From NCBI GenBank assembly GCA_964476625.1, contig CAYZBJ010000003.1, positions 38,985-102,984 on the forward strand: DNA of 64,000 bases, in the 5' to 3' direction. The number at the start of each line of letters is the position of its first letter. The first letter of the stretch is position 1. The position numbers and the translations under genes were made by a program. The notes under the pieces are model-generated. The model made no database searches. It saw nothing but the letters and a program-made list of their open reading frames with translations, and was not told the DNA's origin. This document shows positions 49,954 through 57,646 of this stretch, piece after piece. Source of the stretch: JAMLIN01 sp964476625. GTDB taxonomy: Bacteria; Pseudomonadota; Gammaproteobacteria; Burkholderiales; Burkholderiaceae_E.

Positions 49954-51428
49954 CCCATCGTGCTGGCCTGGGCGACGACAATTCGCCCGAGGTAGTCGAA
50001 GGCGCCCGCCTGGCGCAGGGTCTCGGGAATGCCGAGTTGCGCATGCAGGCCCTCGAGCTGGCGCAGCAGTTCGCCGGTCGCGCTGTTGGCGGCGTCCTGG
50101 GTGGCGACGAATGCCTCGACGTGGAACTGGCTGCGCCGCTCGAGCATCACCGACAGGCCGTTGACGCCGAGCGCGCCGCCGAGCTGGCGCACGAAGTTCA
50201 CCGCGCCCGAGCCTTGCGCGAGCAACGCGGTCGGCAGGGCCTGCAGGGCGCCGGCGTTGAGCGCCGGCATGATCAGCGCGAGCCCGATCCGCCCGAGCAT
50301 CATCCACCAGGCGGCGGTCCAGAAGCCGGTGTCGACATCGATGCCCGTCTGCAGCAGGGACGACAGGGCGAACAGCGCCGAGCCGGCGACGATCATCTGC
50401 CAGGCGGCGAAGCGGTCGGTGAGGCGACCGGCGATCGGAAAGACGAGGGTCAGGATCAGGCCCGCCGGCATCAGCAGCAGGCCGGCGCGGGTGGCGGTGT
50501 AGCCCTGGATCGTCTGCACGAACAGCGGCATCAGGTAGGTCGAGCCGTAGATGCCGGCGCCGAAGATCAGCGCCACCGCCGAGGCGGCCGCAAATGTCCG
50601 GTTCGCATAGAGCTTCAGGTTCAGCATCGGCGCCGGGGTGACCAGCTCCCAGGCCACGAAGGCGACCCCGGCCACCGCCGCCATCGCGAAATCGCCAAGG
50701 ATCGCGTGCGAGCGCCAGCCGTCGCGCTGGCCGTGCGACAGGCCGTCGAGCAGCACGAGCAGGAAGAGCGACAGCAGGGCGAAGCCGATCCAGTCGAAGC
50801 GGCGCCGTGGCCCGCTCGCCGCGCGACCCGGCATGAAGAGCAGCGCCATGAAGGCGCCGAGCGCACAGACCGGCACCGCCATGAAGAAGACATACCGCCA
50901 GCTCGCGACGTCGACCACCATGCCGCCCAGGGTGGGGCCGAGCGCCGGCGCGAGCACGACGCCCACGCCGTAGACGCCCATCGCCTGGCCGCGCCGGTCG
51001 GCCGGGAAGACCTGGAAGATCACCTGCATCGCGAGCGGCTGGAGCAGCCCCGCGGCGGCGCCCTGCAGCACCCGGCCGAGCACGAGGATCGGCTCGGTCG
51101 GCGCGAGCCCGCCCATCACCGACCCGATGATGAAGACCGCCACCGCGCCGATGTAGGTATCGCGCTGCCCGAAGGATTCGACCATCCAGGCGTTGAGCAG
51201 CATCGTGCCGGTCATCGCGGCGAGAAAACCGGTCGACAGCAGCTGCACCTTGTCGAGGCCCATGCCGAACGCGCCCATGATGTCGGGCAGCGCGACGTTC
51301 ACGCTGGTGGCGGTCAGCACCGTCGAGAAGGTGCCGAGCATCACGGTGACGGTGACCAGCCAGCGATAGGCCGGACCATAGCGGGCGAACAGGCTTGCCG
51401 TATCGTCCGCCCGGGCCACCTCAGTCAC
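49860..51428 (-). CDS. emrB: DHA2-family multidrug MFS exporter (EmrB-like)
   Basis: A 522-residue inner-membrane transporter with fourteen hydrophobic segments. DHA2 markers are TATSVNVALPDIMGAFGMGLDKVQ, LLSTGFLAAMTGTMLLNAWM, GRVLQGAAAGLLQPLAM and FPADRRGQAMG. It follows emrA (8-base overlap with its stop) and together with it forms a tripartite efflux system with an outer-membrane channel encoded elsewhere. Its 3' end overlaps the convergent MFS gene by 94 bases. Confidence 0.93.
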   Translation of the reverse strand: MTEVARADDTASLFARYGPAYRWLVTVTVMLGTFSTVLTATSVNVALPDIMGAFGMGLDKVQLLSTGFLAAMTGTMLLNAWMVESFGQRDTYIGAVAVFIIGSVMGGLAPTEPILVLGRVLQGAAAGLLQPLAMQVIFQVFPADRRGQAMGVYGVGVVLAPALGPTLGGMVVDVASWRYVFFMAVPVCALGAFMALLFMPGRAASGPRRRFDWIGFALLSLFLLVLLDGLSHGQRDGWRSHAILGDFAMAAVAGVAFVAWELVTPAPMLNLKLYANRTFAAASAVALIFGAGIYGSTYLMPLFVQTIQGYTATRAGLLLMPAGLILTLVFPIAGRLTDRFAAWQMIVAGSALFALSSLLQTGIDVDTGFWTAAWWMMLGRIGLALIMPALNAGALQALPTALLAQGSGAVNFVRQLGGALGVNGLSVMLERRSQFHVEAFVATQDAANSATGELLRQLEGLHAQLGIPETLRQAGAFDYLGRIVVAQASTMGYRECFFACALLFAAVMLPALLMRGKGRSTR

Positions 51429-52518
51429 CGGTGCGCATCTCGAGCTCGACCATCATGCCCGGCTTGAGCAGGCCGTCGCGCTGTTCGATCGCCACGCGCA
51501 CCGGCAGGCGCTGGCTGATCTTGGTGAAGTTGCCGCTCGGGTTCGGATTGGGCAGCAGCGCGAACTCGCTGGTCGCGGCATGGCCGACCTGGGTGACCCG
51601 ACCCTCGAAGCGCTCGCCCGGCAGCGCGTCGACGCGGATCGACACCGGCTGGCCCGGGGCGAAATGGCGGATGTCGGTCTCACGGACATTCGCCTCGACG
51701 CGCACCCGCGCCGGGTCGTGGACCATGAGCAGGCGCTGGCCGGGCGCGACGTACTCGCCGACATCGGTGAAGACCCGGTCGACGACGCCGTCGAAAGGCA
51801 TCACGAGCCGTCGATCGCCGAGGTCGATCTCCGCGCGGGAACGCTCGGCGCGCAACTGGCGGCGCTGCGCATCGAGGGTCGCGAAGCGGCGCTCGAGGAC
51901 GGTGAGCTCCTCGCGATCGGCGCGCGCCTGCGCGATCGCGGCGCGCGCATTCTCGAGCTCGGCCTGCGCCTGCTGGGCCTGCTGGCGGGCATCCTCCAGC
52001 GCCGCCCGCGACTGGTCCAGGCGCGAGCGCGTCAATACCCCGCTGGGAGCGAGCGCCTCGGCCCGGTCGCTCTCGCGAGCTGCCAGGGTGCGACGCGCGA
52101 TGGCCGCGGTGAGGCTCGCCTGCGAAGCGCGCATCGCCGCTTCCTGAGCCTCGATCCGGGTCGCGGTCTGGCGATCGGTCAGGCGGATCTGCGCCTCGAC
52201 GCCGGCGCGTTGCGCTTCGACGCCGGCAAGCCGGGCGTCGAGCTCCTCGAGGCGCAAGCTCGCATCGCGATCGTCGATGCTGACCAGCAGCACGCCGGCG
52301 GCCGCGCCGTCGCCCTCGGTCACCCCGATCGCGGTCACCCAGCCGGGGACCCGGCTGCTCAGCACGACCATGTCCGCCGCGATCCGGGCGTCGTCGACGA
52401 AGACATGGGTGAACTGCCGGTACAGCCACCAGCCACCAGTGACGAGCACCGCCAGTGCGATGACGACGCCCAGCGCCAGCCGCGCGCGACGGGGCCGCGG
52501 CGAACCGGCCTCAGCCAT
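51421..52518 (-). CDS. emrA: HlyD-family periplasmic adaptor (EmrA-like)
   Basis: A 365-residue membrane-fusion protein. One N-terminal transmembrane segment (about residues 15-35) is followed by a lipoyl-type lobe (VFVDDARIAADMVVLSSRVPGWV). A long coiled-coil hairpin (ARLAGVEAQRAGVEAQIRLT... to LERRFATLDAQRRQLR) and a beta-barrel (RLVMPFDGVVDRVFTDVGEYV) complete it. It bridges EmrB to an outer-membrane channel. ATG at 52518 overlaps the marR stop by 8 bases. The emrA stop lies inside the emrB start region. Confidence 0.92.
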   Translation of the reverse strand: MAEAGSPRPRRARLALGVVIALAVLVTGGWWLYRQFTHVFVDDARIAADMVVLSSRVPGWVTAIGVTEGDGAAAGVLLVSIDDRDASLRLEELDARLAGVEAQRAGVEAQIRLTDRQTATRIEAQEAAMRASQASLTAAIARRTLAARESDRAEALAPSGVLTRSRLDQSRAALEDARQQAQQAQAELENARAAIAQARADREELTVLERRFATLDAQRRQLRAERSRAEIDLGDRRLVMPFDGVVDRVFTDVGEYVAPGQRLLMVHDPARVRVEANVRETDIRHFAPGQPVSIRVDALPGERFEGRVTQVGHAATSEFALLPNPNPSGNFTKISQRLPVRVAIEQRDGLLKPGMMVELEMRTGD

Positions 52519-53002
52519 GGGAGCGTGGCGAACCGGATGCGGCGGGTGACGAACAGTCCTGCAGCGCCGCCGTCCCGAGCCGGTCGGCCAGGCGCTCGAA
52601 GAGCGCGAGGCAGGTCTGCATCTCGCCCTCGTCGACGTCGGCGAACAGTTCGTCGCGCAGTCCTTCGGCAACCGACTGGATCTGCGCCAGGCTGGGCATG
52701 GCCCTCTCGGTCAGGCGCAGCGCCTTGGCGCGGCGATCGCCCTCGATCGGATGGCGCTCGATCAGCCCCTCGGCCTCGAGCCAGTCGAGGGTGCGCACCA
52801 GGGTCGGACCCTGCACCCCGATGCGGGCGGCGAGATCCTTCTGGGTGACCGGCTGCGCCATGCGCGAGAGATGCAGCAGCGCCAGCCAGCGCGCCTCGGT
52901 CAGGCCGTGCGGCGAGAGGCGCCGGTCGAGTTCCTTGCGCCAGAGCCGCGACAGCTGGCCCAGCCCGATGCCGAATCGTTCACGCAGGCTGCGTTCGGTC
53001 AT
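52511..53002 (-). CDS. MarR-family transcriptional regulator
   Basis: A 163-residue MarR/EmrR-type repressor. The winged helix has QKDLAARIGVQGPTLVRTLDWLEAEGLIER and HPIEGDRRAKALRLTERA. It is first in a marR-emrA-emrB run, the classic self-regulated efflux arrangement in which a drug releases the repressor. The start is not settled. In-frame ATG 53002 is used, and ATG 53023 or GTG 53044 would add 7 or 14 residues. A palindrome at 53054-53063 could be the operator. Confidence 0.88.
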   Translation of the reverse strand: MTERSLRERFGIGLGQLSRLWRKELDRRLSPHGLTEARWLALLHLSRMAQPVTQKDLAARIGVQGPTLVRTLDWLEAEGLIERHPIEGDRRAKALRLTERAMPSLAQIQSVAEGLRDELFADVDEGEMQTCLALFERLADRLGTAALQDCSSPAASGSPRSHG

Positions 53003-53053
53003 AATCGGTCGACCCGTCTCCATGTTGGCGGGTGAAGTTAGCACGAACTTAGA

Positions 53054-53063
53054 TAGCTTGCTA
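53054..53063. promoter_or_regulatory. Candidate MarR operator TAGC-TT-GCTA
   Basis: A perfect short palindrome in an A+T-rich patch just before the marR gene, flanked by TAGCA (53040-53044) and a second TAGATAGC half. MarR-type sites are usually 16-20 bp with similar half-sites. Short, so chance cannot be excluded. Confidence 0.4.
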
Positions 53064-53155
53064 CCGATCTTGCCTCGCCCCTGGCTATCCCGGGGGCGGA
53101 GCCCGGCCGGCGCCCCGGAGCTCGAGGGCCGGCAACCATTCGAGAGGGCCCGATC

Positions 53156-53584
53156 ATGTACCGAACGATCGTCCTGGCTTACGACGGCTCACAGGCCGGC
53201 CGCGACGCGCTCAAGCAGGGCGCCGAACTCGCCCGCATGTGCCAGGCGAAGGTCTATCTGCTGGCGGTACTGGCCACCGATCTCGGGGTCCTGCTCGCCG
53301 AATCGGCCGGTGGCTCGGTCATGACCGACCGGATCCAGACCGATGTCGAGGAGGCCCTCGCCGAGGGCGCGGATCTCCTGCGCGAGGCAGGGCTCGATGT
53401 CGAGACTCGTCTCGGCATTGGCAAGCCGGCCGAAGAGATCGGGCGGGTTGCCCGCGAAGTGGGCGCCAACCTCATCGTGGTCGGCCACCGCGAGCAGAGT
53501 ACCTTCGCGCGCTGGTGGAGCGGCTCGACCGGCGCTTCCCTGCTCGGTGTGGCGCCCTGCAGCCTATTGGTCGCCGTAGCCTGA
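53156..53584 (+). CDS. Universal stress protein (UspA family)
   Basis: A 142-residue UspA-fold protein. The N-terminal IVLAYDGSQAGRDALKQGAELA and the C-terminal NLIVVGHREQSTFARWWSGSTGASLLGVAPCSLLV correspond to the nucleotide-binding G-x2-G-x9-G-S/T pattern. Members are induced by stress and many bind ATP. It is divergent from marR, with about 110-150 bases between. GAGAGGG lies before the ATG. Confidence 0.92.
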   Translation: MYRTIVLAYDGSQAGRDALKQGAELARMCQAKVYLLAVLATDLGVLLAESAGGSVMTDRIQTDVEEALAEGADLLREAGLDVETRLGIGKPAEEIGRVAREVGANLIVVGHREQSTFARWWSGSTGASLLGVAPCSLLVAVA

Positions 53585-53588
53585 ACGC

Positions 53589-54047
53589 TCAGGCCGGCGG
53601 ATCGGCCTGCGGCGGCGGCGGCGGTGGCTGCGCCCGCATCGCCTCGGCAACGCCCTGTTCGATGATCGCCTTGAGGCGGGCGAAATCGGCTGCGACCAGC
53701 GCGGCGTCCGCGTCGAATTCGGCGTCGCTCATGCCCTCGCGCCGGGCGAGCGCGAAGCTGATCTCGCTGCCGTCGCCACTGGGCGCCACCCGCATGTGGT
53801 TGACGTAGGTCGCGCCGGAATCGAGCCGCAGGGTGTGGTCGAGCACGCCCTCCTCGTTGAGCGGGGCGAACTCCAGTAACGCCCGCCCGAGCGGTGACTG
53901 CACCACCCAGTCGTTGTCGACCCGCTCGACCGCCAGGAAGAACGACGGCGCCCAGCGCGGCAGGTTGTAAGGGTCGCGGGCAACTTCGTAGACGCGCGCG
54001 GGCGGCGCGTCGATGCGCGCCGTGATGCTGCGAATTTCAGGTTCCAT
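53589..54047 (-). CDS. SRPBCC-family protein
   Basis: A 152-residue protein of the START/Bet v1-like (SRPBCC) fold. It has ITARIDAPPARVYEVARDPYNLPRWAPSF at the N-terminus and a C-terminal long helix around FDADAALVAADFARLKAIIEQ. Such proteins bind hydrophobic ligands or act as cyclases or aromatases. It ends in an unusual Pro-rich tail (PPPPPPQADPPA). It is divergent from the acyl-CoA ligase gene at 54141. Ligand unknown. Confidence 0.82.
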   Translation of the reverse strand: MEPEIRSITARIDAPPARVYEVARDPYNLPRWAPSFFLAVERVDNDWVVQSPLGRALLEFAPLNEEGVLDHTLRLDSGATYVNHMRVAPSGDGSEISFALARREGMSDAEFDADAALVAADFARLKAIIEQGVAEAMRAQPPPPPPQADPPA

Positions 54048-54140
54048 CGACCGATCTTCACACACGGCCGGCTCCCCTACAATGCAATCGCGCTTCCCCT
54101 GCGGTCCTGGCCGATCGGGTTGCCGACCCTGGAGACCGTC

Positions 54141-55706
54141 ATGCACGCAACGAACCGGCCGATCGCGAATTTCACGCTGACGATGCGCGCACTGGCACGC
54201 CATCCGCAGCGCATCGCCTTCCAGTGGGACGACAACAAGCTCAGCTACGCGGCGACCATCACGATGATCGCCGCCTTCCAGAAGGCCTTCGACGACGCCG
54301 GTCTCGCGGGTGGCCAGTGCCTTGCGCTGCTCACCGCCAACCGCCCCGAGACCTGGTGCGCGGGCGTCGCGGCCCAGGGCCTCGGGCTGGCGATCACCTG
54401 GCTGCATCCCCTCGGCTCACTCGAGGCGCAACGCGCCCAGCTCGAGGACAGCGAAGCCGTTGCGCTGGTCGTCGATGCCGATCATTTCGGCGAGCGCGGC
54501 GGCGAGCTGGCCGCCGCCCTGCCCGGGCTGCGGGTCTTCCGCCTCGGGGCGGCCGACTACGGCACTGACCTGCTCGCCGCCGCCAACGCGGGCGGTACGC
54601 GGACGCCGGTCGACCGCTCGGCACCGGACCTGGTCGCGACCCTGAACTACACCGGCGGCACCACCGGCCGGTCCAAGGGCGTGGCCCGCAGCAGCCTCGG
54701 GCTCACCCGGATGGCGATCGACATCCTCGCCGACTTCGAGATCCCAGCCGCGCCGCGCTATCTCGCGGTCGCGCCGATCAGCCATGTCACCGGCACCAAC
54801 GTCCTGCCGGTCCTGCTGCGCGGCGGCACGATCCACCTGCTGCCGCGCTTCGACCCCGAACGGATCCTCGAGACGGTCGCCGCCGAGCGCATCAATTTCA
54901 CGCTGATGGTGCCGACCATGGTCTACGGCCTGCTCGACCATCCCGCGCTTGGCCGCCACGACCTCGGCTCGCTCGAGCTGCTGCTCTATGGCGCCTCGGC
55001 GATGTCGCCGACGCGGCTGCTCGAAGGCATCGAGCGGATCGGCCCGGTGTTCTCCCAGCTCTACGGCCAGACCGAGTGCTACCCGATCGCGGTGATGTCC
55101 CGCGCCGACCACGATCCGGCGCATCCGGAGCGCTTTTCCGCCTGCGGCTTCCCGACCTCGGGCGTCGAGGTGCGCCTGCTCGACGACGACGGCCAGGATG
55201 TGCCCACCGGCGAACCGGGCGAGATCTGCGTGCGCGGCCCGGTGGTGATGCGCGAATACTGGCGCCAGCCGGAGCAGACCGAAGCGGCCCTCGCGGGCGG
55301 CTGGCTGCACACCGGCGACGTCGCGCGCGCCGACGAAGTCGGGCGGCTCTACATCGTCGACCGCAAGAAGGACATGATCGTCAGCGGCGGCTTCAACGTC
55401 TATCCGCGCGAAGTCGAGGACGTGCTCGCCAGCCATCCGGCGGTCGGCGTGGCGACCGTGATCGGGGTGCCCGACGACAAGTGGGGCGAAACCGTGCTGG
55501 CACTGGTGGTCCGGCGCGGCGGCGCCGCGGCGGCGGCCGCATCGGCCGAGGAGCTGATCCGCCATGTCCGCGATCGCAAGGGCGCCCTGCTCGCGCCCAA
55601 GCGCATCGAGTTCGTCGATGCGCTACCCCTCACGTCGCTGGGCAAGATCGACAAGAAGGCGATCCGGGCAGGGTACTGGGCGGGGCGCGATCGCGGGGTG
55701 GGCTAG
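54141..55706 (+). CDS. Acyl-CoA ligase (AMP-binding)
   Basis: A 521-residue AMP-forming ligase with intact key motifs. They are A3 YTGGTTGRSKG, A5 LYGQTECYPI, A7 WLHTGDVARAD, A8 IVDRKKDMIVSGGFNVYPRE and the A10 lysine in LTSLGKIDKKAI. It resembles fatty-acid or 4-chlorobenzoate-type ligases. The ATG at 54141 has GGAG at 6 bases. An earlier in-frame start at 54120 adds seven residues without a ribosome site. Its partner gene is unclear. Confidence 0.92.
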   Translation: MHATNRPIANFTLTMRALARHPQRIAFQWDDNKLSYAATITMIAAFQKAFDDAGLAGGQCLALLTANRPETWCAGVAAQGLGLAITWLHPLGSLEAQRAQLEDSEAVALVVDADHFGERGGELAAALPGLRVFRLGAADYGTDLLAAANAGGTRTPVDRSAPDLVATLNYTGGTTGRSKGVARSSLGLTRMAIDILADFEIPAAPRYLAVAPISHVTGTNVLPVLLRGGTIHLLPRFDPERILETVAAERINFTLMVPTMVYGLLDHPALGRHDLGSLELLLYGASAMSPTRLLEGIERIGPVFSQLYGQTECYPIAVMSRADHDPAHPERFSACGFPTSGVEVRLLDDDGQDVPTGEPGEICVRGPVVMREYWRQPEQTEAALAGGWLHTGDVARADEVGRLYIVDRKKDMIVSGGFNVYPREVEDVLASHPAVGVATVIGVPDDKWGETVLALVVRRGGAAAAAASAEELIRHVRDRKGALLAPKRIEFVDALPLTSLGKIDKKAIRAGYWAGRDRGVG

Positions 55707-55916
55707 GCCGGATCCCGATTCGAGTACATCCAGGATAGCCACCCGGCGATCGAAGCCGCCGGGGGAGAAAGCCCTTTTCGGCTTCCGGGTGAGCGTGATG
55801 AGCCATTCGTGCTGCACTGCGCATCCAACCAGGCACTCCGAACACCGTTATGTCACGAGGCATGAGGGCTTTTCCGGCCGCCATATTGCTGCGATGCGCC
55901 AAAAAAGCACGATCGG
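55707..55916. other. Intergenic stretch before the nirK promoter
   Basis: No credible gene here. A weak inverted repeat (GAAGCCG at 55752-55758 with CGGCTTC at 55779-55785, 20-base loop) lies about 46 bases past the ligase stop. An A-tract (AAAAAA) is near 55900. The FNR-like box of nirK starts at 55917. Confidence 0.5.
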
Positions 55917-55930
55917 TTGATTTACTTCAA
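55917..55930 (+). promoter_or_regulatory. FNR/Dnr/Nnr-like box TTGAT-TTAC-TTCAA
   Basis: This 14-base site matches the consensus TTGAT-N4-ATCAA at 9 of 10 fixed positions (the second half is TTCAA). It is about 140 bases before the nirK ATG. GATAAA at 55965-55970 is a possible -10, which puts the box centre near -53. It would give activation at low oxygen or with NO, as for most nirK genes. Confidence 0.6.
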
Positions 55931-56069
55931 GTTTTCGCGAACTTCCAGGGGCTGGCGGCCTTGCGATAAAAGATGCGGCTCGCATACTTCTTTTACGAGA
56001 CGAGATACCGGACGGTGTCTCGACCCCCAGGGGCCAGGTCTCGTAACCCTTCAAAGGAAGAAGGAAATC

Positions 56070-57551
56070 ATGTCCTCCCGCGCTCTCACCCCCGCAGCCC
56101 TCGCCATCGCGCTGATGTTCGGCGCATCGTTCGACGCGTCGCTCGTGCAGGCGGCGCAGCAAGGCCAGGTCGCCAGTGCCGCGCCGACCGAGAAGGCCGT
56201 GCGCGCATACCAGCTCTCGACCGGCATGGCCGACGGCAAGATGGTCTTCCTCGACGCCCAGGGCAAGCCCAATCCGCGCCTCGAGGCGCGCGTCGGCGAC
56301 ACGATCGAAATCACGATCGGCTCCGGCGAAGGCGCCCAGCACGACATCGTCTTTCCCGAGCTCGGCGTGCATTCGAAGCATTTCGACGCGTCCAGCGGCC
56401 CGGTCACGGTCCGCTTCGAAGTCACCCGCCCCGGCACGTTCATCTATGTCTGCACCGTTCCCGGCCATCGCCAGATCGGCATGGAAGGCCAGCTCGTCGT
56501 GACCGGCACCCTGGCCCAGGCCGCGGCGGCAGCGATCGCCGACGGCACTCCGATGAAGGTCCGGGCCAACCCGACCGCCGGCAGCGACGCCACAGCGGGC
56601 AGCCTGCCCGCCGCCGCGACACAGGCGGTCGACATCGTGCGCAGCGCGGCCGACGTGCCGACCGCGCTCGGCGAGCGCGCGCCAAAGCTCGTCAAGTACC
56701 GGATCGAGACGGTAGAGCTCGACGGCCGGCTCGATGACGGCACGACCTTCACCTACTGGACCTTCGGCGCCAAGGTGCCGGGGCCGATGCTGCGGGTCAA
56801 GCAGGGCGACACGGTGGAACTGACCTTGGCCAATGCCGCCAACAGCAAGGCGATCCACTCGATCGACCTGCACGCGGTGACCGGTGGCCACGGCGGCGGC
56901 GCCGATACGCAGGTGGCGCCGGGACAGTCGAAGACGATCCGCTTCAAGGCGCTGCGCCCCGGGCTCTACGTCTATCACTGCGCGACGCCGTCGATCCCGC
57001 ACCATATCGCCGCCGGCATGTACGGGATGATCCTGGTCGAGCCGCCCGAAGGCCTGCCGAAGGTCGATCGCGAGTTCTACGTGATGCAGGCCGACCTCTA
57101 TACGACCCACGCGAAAGGCACCACCGGCCACCAGGCGTACGACAACGACCGCGCCGACGACGAGCGGCCGACCTACTACACCTTCAACGGTGCGGTGGGC
57201 GCGCTGACGAAGACCAACGCCCTGACCGCCAAGGTCGGCGAGACGGTCCGCATCTACTTCGGGGTCGGCGGCCCGAACAAGGTCTCCTCGTTCCACGTGA
57301 TCGGCGAGATCTTCGACACGGTCTATCGCGACGGCTCGATCTCGAGCCCGATGCACGACGTGCAGACCACGCTGGTCGCGCCGGGCGGCGCGACGATCGT
57401 CGATCTCAAGCTCGAGTACCCCGGCAACTACCTCCTGGTCGACCACGCGCTGTCGCGTGTCGGCAAGGGGCTCGCCGCCTCGCTCGATGTGAGCGGGGAA
57501 GCCGATCCGGCGGTTTACCAGGCTCTCGACGGCGGCCGGAAGGTCCACTGA
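56070..57551 (+). CDS. nirK: Copper nitrite reductase with N-terminal cupredoxin domain
   Basis: A 493-residue periplasmic enzyme reducing nitrite to nitric oxide in denitrification. The signal peptide spans about residues 1-29. Residues about 45-150 form an extra cupredoxin with type-1 ligands His91, Cys128, His133 and Met138. Residues 200-493 are the two-domain NirK. Type-1 Cu ligands there are His263, Cys304, His312 and Met317. Type-2 ligands are His268, His303 and His459. The catalytic residues are Asp266 and His409. All are present. Fused NirKs such as that of Hyphomicrobium denitrificans have this layout. The ATG at 56070 follows GGAAG. No other nir, nor or nos gene is in view. Confidence 0.93.
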   Translation: MSSRALTPAALAIALMFGASFDASLVQAAQQGQVASAAPTEKAVRAYQLSTGMADGKMVFLDAQGKPNPRLEARVGDTIEITIGSGEGAQHDIVFPELGVHSKHFDASSGPVTVRFEVTRPGTFIYVCTVPGHRQIGMEGQLVVTGTLAQAAAAAIADGTPMKVRANPTAGSDATAGSLPAAATQAVDIVRSAADVPTALGERAPKLVKYRIETVELDGRLDDGTTFTYWTFGAKVPGPMLRVKQGDTVELTLANAANSKAIHSIDLHAVTGGHGGGADTQVAPGQSKTIRFKALRPGLYVYHCATPSIPHHIAAGMYGMILVEPPEGLPKVDREFYVMQADLYTTHAKGTTGHQAYDNDRADDERPTYYTFNGAVGALTKTNALTAKVGETVRIYFGVGGPNKVSSFHVIGEIFDTVYRDGSISSPMHDVQTTLVAPGGATIVDLKLEYPGNYLLVDHALSRVGKGLAASLDVSGEADPAVYQALDGGRKVH

Positions 57552-57607
57552 GGCGAGCGTCGCGCACCGCCGACGGTGAAAGCGGACATACGTTGAAGCG
57601 ACTCAAT

Positions 57608-57635
57608 GGGGCCCGTCGGCGCACCGACGGGCCCC
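57608..57635. terminator. 12-bp perfect hairpin between convergent nirK and DUF6351 genes
   Basis: GGGGCCCGTCGG (57608-57619) pairs with CCGACGGGCCCC (57624-57635) around a CGCA loop. It sits between the two stop codons (57551 and 57647). No T-tract follows, but stem strength and position make a two-way terminator or 3' stabiliser likely. Confidence 0.65.
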
Positions 57636-57646
57636 ACGCGCTGCGG

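Noticed and set aside
48204..51467. A 1,087-codon open frame on the plus strand across the cardiolipin, MFS and EmrB genes
   Set aside because: It covers genes on both strands that have clear family motifs, and its translation is His/Arg/Gly-rich without recognisable structure.
55752..55785. Terminator after the acyl-CoA ligase gene
   Set aside because: Seven-base arms around a 20-base loop without a T-tract are too weak to call.
55917..56069. TTG at 55917 as the nirK start
   Set aside because: It would place 51 extra residues ahead of a clean signal peptide and would use the FNR-like box as coding sequence. The ATG at 56070 has a ribosome site.
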